Assembly: GCA_029934265.1 (NCBI GenBank)
Contig: JAOZMN010000002.1
Coordinates: 11,674 to 29,511, forward strand
Length of the DNA stretch: 17,838 nt
Direction: 5' to 3'
Source: Bacteroidales bacterium
GTDB lineage: Bacteria > Bacteroidota > Bacteroidia > Bacteroidales > JAADGE01
In this document: positions 12,556 to 17,838 of the stretch, piece after piece
How the letters are laid out: the number at the start of each line of letters is the position of its first letter
Position numbering within the stretch: the first letter of the stretch is position 1
Made by a program: the position numbers and the translations under genes
The notes under the pieces: generated by a model
What the model was told of the DNA's origin: nothing
Seen by the model: only the letters and a program-made list of their open reading frames with translations
The model's database searches: none

Positions 12556-14613
12556 ATGAAAAATTTACAATTTAAAATATCGTTGGCAGACCATTACTCT
12601 GATAAGATGCGAAGTATTGCATCTTCATCGGATAGTTCTTTTCGTAAAATTCAAAAATCAATAAAGAAAACAGGGCATGTAGGAACTACACTTGATAGTT
12701 TGAATAGAAAACTTAACATGCTCGAAAAAAAACGGAGAACATCTGTTGATATTAAAGACATTAAAAATGCCTCTAAGGATATTCGTAAACTAAACAGGCA
12801 AATTGGTTTAATTGAAAAAAAAGGCGGTATTAAAAAAGCCGGCAAAGGCGGTTTTTCAAGTATGGCAGGTATGGCTGGCGGTGCATTGGCAGGCATGGCA
12901 ATTGGAGCCGGAGCTATAAAACTTGGTAGCGATATTGTAAAAACAACCGCAAAATACCAACGTTTTGAAGCGGTACTCAAAAATACTTACGGAAGTTCTA
13001 TAAAAGCAAAATTGGCAATGCAAGATTTAGAAAATTTTGCAGCAAAAACGCCATTTCAAGTTGATGAACTTACCGATAGTTTTATTAAATTGGAAAATGC
13101 AGGTTTCAAACCTGTAATGTCTGATATGACAAAACTTGGAGATTTAGCATCAAGCAGAGGCAAATCATTCGACCAACTTACTGAAGCAATTCTTGACGCT
13201 CAAATGGGAGAGTTTGAAAGACTCAAAGAATTTGGAATAAAAGGAAGTGCCATGAAAGGTACTAATAAATTCAAATTTATATTTAAAGGAAATCCCGTTG
13301 AAGTAGAAAGAAACGCAGATGCCGTAAAAGAATACATGTTATCACTCGGAGAACTCAAAGGAGTTCAGGGCGGTATGAATGCAATAAGCAAAACAACCGG
13401 AGGGCAATTATCAAACCTTGCCGATAGTTGGGATTCACTTATGAATGCAATGGGCAGTTCTCAAACCGGACCAATAGGAGATGCCGTCAGTGGTTTATCA
13501 TCTTTGGTAACAACTGCAAAAGGCTGGGTACAAGTCCCACTTTCTGAACAACTTGCAATGGAGAAAGCAGGTTTTAATTCACTTGTAAGTGTTATTACCG
13601 ACACAAATACAGCATCAGACGAACGCTCAAGATTGCTACTTTCACTACAAGAACAATACCCCGATTTTCTCGGAAACTTGGACATTGAAAATGTAAAAAA
13701 TGCAGACCTTTTAACACAACTTGATAAAGTAAATGCAAGCTATGAAAAAAGAATATCATTACAAGCCGCAAGTGAAGTAGCTGATTATAATAAACAGAAA
13801 TTGGAGGACGCAAAAGGAGAAAAAGACCATGCTACACTCCAGTTAGATTTGTTACAAAAAGCAAAAAACGGAGATGAAAGTGCAAAAGCTCTTTTTCTAA
13901 AAAGAATGTCCACTTCAGACCGTTGGGATAGTGGTGGTGTTGTAGAAATAATGGACGGTTTTGTATCCATGTTTGACAGCGATGTTGAGAATAATGTATT
14001 TAATAAAAATGCAGATGATTACAAAAAATATTATCAAAGTTTACAAAAAAGTGCTGGTTATGAAGTTGAAACAGGAAAAAGTACATTACTAAAATCACAA
14101 GCCCAACAAAAAGCACAAGAACTTAGTACATTTATTGTTGAAAGCGAACAAACTGACAATTTTAAAAAATTATCAAATAAAGATTCCGAAAAATATACAA
14201 GTTTATCAAAAAAATTAGACTACACAGCTCATTTAATAGGAACATATGGCAGATTAACAAGTGCTGGAGGTACAGACTACGGCAAACGAGCAACAGACTT
14301 ACAAGCAGAAATGAAAACTTTGCTTGGTTTAAATAAAGAAAAAAAAGGCAATAAAGGCAAAAAAGGCAATAAAGGAGGAAATGTAAATCTAACCGGAAGT
14401 GGCGCTTCAGGTAAAAATAATCAAATTAATGAAAGTGTTGATAATGTTGCAAGCGACAGCAGAGTTGCCAAAAACATGACTATTAATATTGATACTTTAA
14501 TGGGAGGTAATATTGAAATAATAACACAAACATTAAAAGAAAGCAGTGCAGAAGTAAAACAACATTTATTAAATGTTCTACTTGAAGCGGTAAACGATGT
14601 TAATAATGGATAG
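12556..14613 (+). CDS. Tail tape measure protein
   Basis: This 685-residue protein sets tail length and passes into the host during injection. I chose ATG at 12556 (MKNLQFKISLADHYSDKM); a TTG four codons earlier is less likely. Features in order: N-terminal coiled region (about 15-95) with KSIKKTGHVGTTLDSLNRKLNMLEKK; a Gly/Ala-rich hydrophobic segment (about 105-125, MAGMAGGALAGMAIGAGAI); the conserved tape-measure domain (about 130-310) with AAKTPFQVDELTDSFIKLENAGF and LSNLADSWDSLMNAMG; charged helices; a Lys/Gly linker KKGNKGKKGNKGG from two 18-base repeats (14341-14376); and a short C-terminal helix. By the usual 0.15 nm per residue, the tail would be about 100 nm. Confidence 0.9.
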   Translation: MKNLQFKISLADHYSDKMRSIASSSDSSFRKIQKSIKKTGHVGTTLDSLNRKLNMLEKKRRTSVDIKDIKNASKDIRKLNRQIGLIEKKGGIKKAGKGGFSSMAGMAGGALAGMAIGAGAIKLGSDIVKTTAKYQRFEAVLKNTYGSSIKAKLAMQDLENFAAKTPFQVDELTDSFIKLENAGFKPVMSDMTKLGDLASSRGKSFDQLTEAILDAQMGEFERLKEFGIKGSAMKGTNKFKFIFKGNPVEVERNADAVKEYMLSLGELKGVQGGMNAISKTTGGQLSNLADSWDSLMNAMGSSQTGPIGDAVSGLSSLVTTAKGWVQVPLSEQLAMEKAGFNSLVSVITDTNTASDERSRLLLSLQEQYPDFLGNLDIENVKNADLLTQLDKVNASYEKRISLQAASEVADYNKQKLEDAKGEKDHATLQLDLLQKAKNGDESAKALFLKRMSTSDRWDSGGVVEIMDGFVSMFDSDVENNVFNKNADDYKKYYQSLQKSAGYEVETGKSTLLKSQAQQKAQELSTFIVESEQTDNFKKLSNKDSEKYTSLSKKLDYTAHLIGTYGRLTSAGGTDYGKRATDLQAEMKTLLGLNKEKKGNKGKKGNKGGNVNLTGSGASGKNNQINESVDNVASDSRVAKNMTINIDTLMGGNIEIITQTLKESSAEVKQHLLNVLLEAVNDVNNG

Positions 14614-14616
14614 TTT

Positions 14617-14644
14617 GCAATTAACAATGAGCAATTAACAATGA
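14617..14644. repeat. 14-base tandem repeat carrying a start codon
   Basis: GCAATTAACAATGA occurs twice head to tail (14617-14630, 14631-14644). The start codon of the next gene (14641) lies in the second copy; the first copy offers only ATG AGC AAT TAA. It is another 2 x 7-base unit. Confidence 0.9.
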
Positions 14645-15258
14645 TTAGTATAAAAGATAGATATAAAAGTTTGCTTAAAACAGATGTAAAGGCACTGGCA
14701 AAAGGGCAAGGTCGCCGATTTGTTTGGTTATTATCTACTCTTGGAATTGAATACGCACACGGCAAACTTTACGAACTCGCACTCGGAGGTCAGCCCGAAA
14801 TTGACTTAAAGCGGTCGGAGTACTTCGGAACTCCAATGTGGGATAATTTAATAATAGACCCGGATGGCGATAATTTAATAATAGACATGGTTTTAATGGA
14901 CGTTTCCATGACCAAAAATATAATAAAAACGCCAATTCAAGGAATGAATGGCACAATCAAAGAATATATTTCAGACGGTGATTATATCATTAATATAAAA
15001 GGTGCATTATTCGGAATAGATGAATACCCTGCAATGGAGGTTTTGAAATTGATTACTTTATGCAAACGTCCCGAAAAATTAAGGGTTTTAAGTGCTTTTT
15101 TACAAAATTTTGATATTGATGATATTGTAATAGAAAGTTACACATTGGAAGCACAGGAAGCACAAGGCAATATGCAGTTCTTTGAATTAAATGCAATTTC
15201 CGACATGGCGACAGAACTTGTTTTAAGTTCTAATTCCGAAAACACACCGGTAACATGA
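14641..15258 (+). CDS. DUF6046-like tail/baseplate protein
   Basis: This 205-residue protein follows the tape measure, where Mu carries its gp43 baseplate-hub partner. The pattern KNIIKTPIQGMNGTIKEYISDGDYIINIKG (about 97-126), then EYPAMEVLKLITLCKRPEKLRVLSAFLQNFDIDDIVIESY matches what I know of DUF6046, a family found mainly in phages of Bacteroidota. Its segment with Gln-Gly and Lys-Glu-Tyr-Ile before a beta-strand resembles tail-hub and LysM-associated proteins, suggesting it caps the end of the tube at the baseplate. A duplicated phrase DNLIID appears twice near residues 68-82 (DNLIIDPDGDNLIID). Function beyond the location is inference. Confidence 0.7.
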   Translation: MISIKDRYKSLLKTDVKALAKGQGRRFVWLLSTLGIEYAHGKLYELALGGQPEIDLKRSEYFGTPMWDNLIIDPDGDNLIIDMVLMDVSMTKNIIKTPIQGMNGTIKEYISDGDYIINIKGALFGIDEYPAMEVLKLITLCKRPEKLRVLSAFLQNFDIDDIVIESYTLEAQEAQGNMQFFELNAISDMATELVLSSNSENTPVT

Positions 15259-15283
15259 AAAAATTTTGAATTATTACATTGAA

Positions 15284-16228
15284 ATGAAACGAAATACAGC
15301 TTTCATAGAAATTGGAAATTTTGATTATTCCGGAGTTGTGGATTTACAAATAAACTCAAGCTCGGAACTATTAACAGATACGGCAATAATTAAGTTCCCC
15401 AGAAAAACATCATGGGACAAAAAAGAAATTACCGAACTGATAAAACGAAACGATACCGTAAATATCAAAATAGGTTATGATAACAATAACGATGATGTAT
15501 TTACAGGAATTGTAAAATCAGTAAAATCTGATATTCCGTTTACTGTATCAGTAGAAGATTTGATGTTTAAATTGAAAAAAAACAGCATTAAAAAGTCATT
15601 TAAAAAGGTAACATTAGATGAGCTTTTGAAAACAATTTTACCGTCTGATATTAAATATAAAGTAAATGATATTAATCTCGGAAAATTTAGAATAAACAAT
15701 ACAACACCGGCAGTAGTTCTTAATCATCTCAAACAAAGTAATAATTACGGTATTTATTCATATTTCAAAGGAGATACATTATATTCAGGTTTACGTTATT
15801 GGTCAGAAACTCAAAAATCACATACATTTAGTTTTACTACTGATATTATTTCATATGACAATTTAGAGTTTCGCATAGCTCAGGATACCAGATTTAAAGT
15901 AGTAGTAATAAGCATCGCAGACGATAACAGTAAAACAACGGTAGAAAAAGGAGATAAGGACGGCGAGCAACGAACATATCATTATTATAATATTGATAAA
16001 AAAGAACTTGAACGCCGAGCCGAACAGGAACTTGAAAAATTAAAATATGACGGTTATGCTGGTTCTTTTGTCGCATTCGGACAGCCGGTTGTTAATCATG
16101 GAGATGCTGTAACATTAATAAATCACAAATACAATCCGCAAGGAACATATATTGTGAAATCCGTACAAAGAGAGTTCGGACAAAACGGATATAAACAAAC
16201 GATAGAACTTGACAGAGTATGGAAATAG
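15284..16228 (+). CDS. Baseplate hub protein (gpD / Mu gp44-like)
   Basis: This 314-residue protein should form the hub ring joining tube and spike. I chose ATG at 15284 (MKRNTAFIEIGNF); a TTG at 15266 would add six residues. The layout matches phage late-control gpD-type hubs: an N-terminal barrel with DTAIIKFPRK, DTVNIKIGYDNNNDDVFTGIVKSV and FTVSVEDLMFKLKK; a middle LDELLKTILPS and a segment with VVLNHLKQSNNYGIYSYFKG; and a C-terminal barrel with GSFVAFGQPVVNHGDAVTLIN and GTYIVKSVQREFGQNGYKQT. Its last 10 bases overlap the spike gene start, so the two are coupled. Confidence 0.8.
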   Translation: MKRNTAFIEIGNFDYSGVVDLQINSSSELLTDTAIIKFPRKTSWDKKEITELIKRNDTVNIKIGYDNNNDDVFTGIVKSVKSDIPFTVSVEDLMFKLKKNSIKKSFKKVTLDELLKTILPSDIKYKVNDINLGKFRINNTTPAVVLNHLKQSNNYGIYSYFKGDTLYSGLRYWSETQKSHTFSFTTDIISYDNLEFRIAQDTRFKVVVISIADDNSKTTVEKGDKDGEQRTYHYYNIDKKELERRAEQELEKLKYDGYAGSFVAFGQPVVNHGDAVTLINHKYNPQGTYIVKSVQREFGQNGYKQTIELDRVWK

Positions 16229-16755
16229 CCGAAGCAATAAAAATACTCGCAGGCACAAAAGTATTTCATCAGCATATTTGTAAAGTAACAGAAGTTGATG
16301 AAACCGAAAAAACTTGTACAGTACAGCCGGTAAATGAAGATGCTGACTTACAAGGTGTCAGATTACAAGCCGTAATAACAGGCGATACCGGAATATTGAT
16401 AATACCGGAAACCGACAGCTATGTAATAATAGGTTATCATGGCGAAAATGAAGCATATATAATAAAAACAAGCAAAGTAAAACGAGTAGAAATAATAACA
16501 TCGGGTGAAGTATTATTAAACGGAGATGAATTTGAAGGACTTATTAAAATTAATGAATTGACAAGTAAATTAAATAGTCTCGTTACAGACTTTAACGGAT
16601 TTGTAGCTAAATTTAATGCACATATTCATATTACAACGGCAACAGTTAGTGCAAGTCCGGTACCGGGAGTAATTTCTCCTACAACTACTCCGGCAACTAA
16701 TACAGGAAATTTCAATAAAGGAGATTACGAAAATGAAACGGTAAAGCATGGGTGA
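16219..16755 (+). CDS. Baseplate spike / assembly protein V-like (Mu gp45-like)
   Basis: This 178-residue protein should form the trimeric membrane-piercing tip. Residues 15-90 look like an OB-fold: HICKVTEVDETEKTCTVQPV, LQAVITGDTGILIIPETDSYVIIGY, then GENEAYIIKTSKVKRVEIITSGEVLLNG as the start of the beta-helix. Next come a helical linker (LTSKLNSLVTDFNGFVAKFNAHIH) and a Thr/Pro/Ser-rich C-terminus with VPGVISPTTTPATNTGNF. The HIHITTATVSASPVPGV phrase, a His pair then a Pro-Gly loop, is common in phage spikes. ATG at 16219 overlaps the hub gene by 10 bases. Confidence 0.78.
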   Translation: MEIAEAIKILAGTKVFHQHICKVTEVDETEKTCTVQPVNEDADLQGVRLQAVITGDTGILIIPETDSYVIIGYHGENEAYIIKTSKVKRVEIITSGEVLLNGDEFEGLIKINELTSKLNSLVTDFNGFVAKFNAHIHITTATVSASPVPGVISPTTTPATNTGNFNKGDYENETVKHG

Positions 16756-16775
16756 TAATTAAGAATTAGGAATTT
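16755..16775. repeat. Three 7-base repeat units in the spacer
   Basis: AATTAAG, AATTAGG, AATTTTA-like units run in 7-base phase before the gp25-like gene. A similar AATTAGG pair lies at about 12524-12538 before the tape measure. Confidence 0.6.
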
Positions 16776-16779
16776 TAAT

Positions 16780-17061
16780 ATGGATAGCAAAGATATAGTT
16801 CTTGACAATGACAATGATTTGAAGTTTCTTAACGGCGATTTTCTTATTGAAGATAGTGAGGAACAAGAAATAAAAATGATTCTACAAGCTGTTAAAAACG
16901 ATTATAAACAATTTCCGGAACTTGGTGTAAACCTTGTTAATGAATTAAGTGCCGGAGGTTCACTTTTGGCATTAAAACAAAAAGTAAAATTGAATTTAAG
17001 AGCGGATAATAAAGACACAAAAGGCTTAAATATTGAGAATGGAAGTATCAGTTTTAAATAA
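16780..17061 (+). CDS. Baseplate wedge protein, gp25 / Mu gp46 (W)-like
   Basis: This is a 93-residue protein with the family pattern: an acidic N-terminus (DIVLDNDNDLKFLNGDFLIED), a helix EEQEIKMILQAVKNDYKQFPELGVNLVNEL (the Pro-x-Leu-Gly motif preceding the second helix is typical), and a C-terminal helix/strand. gp25-like proteins link the sheath to the wedge ring in contractile tails and injection machines. ATG at 16780 follows TATGG context without a Shine-Dalgarno. Its end overlaps the next gene by 23 bases. Confidence 0.78.
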   Translation: MDSKDIVLDNDNDLKFLNGDFLIEDSEEQEIKMILQAVKNDYKQFPELGVNLVNELSAGGSLLALKQKVKLNLRADNKDTKGLNIENGSISFK

Positions 17062-17341
17062 GCAAACACTAATAGATATTGCCGTACAACTGTCGGGAAA
17101 TCCTGATTTTATATTTGAGCTTCTTAAATTAAATACTGAATTAGATTTAGATTCAGATTTAACTTCCGGACAAAAAATAATATATGAAACTCAAAGCAAC
17201 GCAAAAAAAGAATATTTAGAAACGTTCAATATGGCAACCGGTGTAAAAAGCTTATCCGAAAAAGAATGGATACTTGACACCGCCTTTTGGACAGACCAAG
17301 CATTTTGGATAGATAACAGAACATGGATTGATGAATTATAA
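17039..17341 (+). CDS. LysM-like tail protein with Trp-Asp repeats
   Basis: This is a 100-residue protein. I chose ATG at 17039, overlapping the gp25-like gene by 23 bases; a TTG two codons earlier is less likely. Residues 7-50 resemble a LysM domain (TLIDIAVQLSG, FIFELLKLN, DLTSGQKIIYE), the fold used by tail proteins of the gpX/gp53 type near the tube-baseplate joint. The last 25 residues (17264-17338) contain four repeats of about 6 residues built on Trp-x-Asp: EWILDTA, FWTDQA, FWIDNR, TWIDEL. This tail may bind a partner by stacked tryptophans. It ends 3 bases before the next gene. Confidence 0.65.
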   Translation: MEVSVLNKQTLIDIAVQLSGNPDFIFELLKLNTELDLDSDLTSGQKIIYETQSNAKKEYLETFNMATGVKSLSEKEWILDTAFWTDQAFWIDNRTWIDEL

Positions 17342-17344
17342 AAT

Positions 17345-17737
17345 ATGGGACAATTAGAACTTGAAAACGGAGAAAGCGGACTAAGTGTAAGAACGAAACT
17401 TAATAATATGTTTGCAAATTTATTTACTGCTATCCTACAAGGCTCGAATTTAAAAGATTTCATCTATAAAGATTCAAGTTTTACAATAGGAATAGAAAAT
17501 ATTGAGAATATAACAGTGTTAAAAGCAGAAACTGACGATGTTGTTATAACAATTCCGAGTAACATGGAACTGGCAGGAAAGCAAGCTATTATTAAATTTG
17601 ACAAAATGACAAAAAATATAAATTTCATATCCGAAGCGGAGGTTTTGTTTGATGAATCTAACGAATTTACAGAAAAACAATCAATTACCGTTGCTTTCGG
17701 TATCGAAAACGAAAAATTAAAAGCAATTTTTATTTAA
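17345..17737 (+). CDS. Unknown phage structural protein, 130 residues
   Basis: ATG at 17345, 3 bases after the LysM-like gene. The N-terminus LENGESGLSVRTKLNNMFANLF is the kind of short amphipathic module found at the start of small tail-fibre proteins. The rest alternates hydrophobic and polar residues with several short strands (FTIGIENIENITVLKAETDDVVITIPS, KQAIIKFDKM, ITVAFGIENEKLKAIFI), suggesting a small all-beta fold. I do not recognise the family. Position at the baseplate end suggests a fibre or adaptor, which is inference. Confidence 0.65.
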   Translation: MGQLELENGESGLSVRTKLNNMFANLFTAILQGSNLKDFIYKDSSFTIGIENIENITVLKAETDDVVITIPSNMELAGKQAIIKFDKMTKNINFISEAEVLFDESNEFTEKQSITVAFGIENEKLKAIFI

Positions 17738-17760
17738 TTATTAATCTAAATTTTCAAAAA

Positions 17761-17838
17761 ATGGGATACACGCCAAGAGAAACAAAAAAAAAGGAAAATT
17801 CAGGCTACGGAATTGAGATAGTCGGACAACACGAAGTA
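17761..17838 (+). CDS. Partial gene at right edge, unknown
   Basis: A frame opening with ATG at 17761, after the A-rich leader TTTTCAAAAA, stays open for 26 codons to the window end. It reads MGYTPRETKKKENSGYGIEI and then VGQHEV. Too little is visible for identification; the next expected function in this order is the baseplate J-like wedge or a fibre. Confidence 0.6.
   Translation, partial: MGYTPRETKKKENSGYGIEIVGQHEV

Overview
The window is a structural-gene block of a contractile-tailed, Mu-like bacteriophage or prophage of a Bacteroidota host. No bacterial housekeeping gene, tRNA or rRNA is visible. The Bacteroidota assignment rests on three things: AT-rich DNA; A-rich leaders with no Shine-Dalgarno sequence before nearly every start codon; and promoter elements of the TTTG...TAnnTTTG type. 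The Mu-like assignment rests on a DUF935-type portal, a Mu F/SPP1 gp7-type minor head protein, a DUF1320-type gp36 homologue, and a tail cluster running sheath, tube, frameshifted chaperone, tape measure, baseplate. Both ends of the window cut through genes, so neither the phage ends nor an integrase/transposase are seen.

Layout. A divergent spacer at about 7,656-7,831 separates two operons. The leftward (minus) operon runs: small basic protein, small terminase, large terminase, DUF1320 connector, portal, Mu F-like protein with a C-terminal nuclease-like extension, a single-membrane-span protein, a lectin-like fibre protein, and a partial unknown gene at the left edge. The rightward (plus) operon runs: prohead protease/scaffold, major capsid protein, a 69-residue protein, tail sheath (DUF2586-like), tail tube, tail assembly chaperone with a -1 frameshift extension, tape measure, DUF6046-like protein, baseplate hub, baseplate spike, gp25-like wedge protein, LysM-like protein, a 130-residue unknown protein and a partial gene. 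DNA packaging and the portal vertex are thus transcribed away from capsid shell and tail, unlike Mu, where the morphogenesis genes are collinear.

How the parts work together. The terminase pair packages DNA through the portal into a procapsid built from the capsid protein and protease/scaffold. The Mu F-like protein sits at the portal and may carry a nuclease domain into the host. The DUF1320 protein should help form the neck. Sheath, tube, tape measure and baseplate proteins make the contractile tail, and the lectin-like fibre protein is the best candidate for host recognition.

Most unusual points: (1) a complete-looking small transcription unit on the plus strand, inside the minus operon at 2,220-2,330, with a near-ideal Bacteroidota promoter, a long hairpin and a T tract; (2) the Mu F-like gene lacks a normal start codon, and its frame is open back through an 11-A tract at the end of the portal gene, so a portal-Mu F frameshift fusion is possible; (3) a -1 frameshift in the tail chaperone; (4) short tandem repeats with a 7-base period in at least seven intergenic spacers; (5) a perfect 21-bp inverted repeat covering the start of the first leftward gene.
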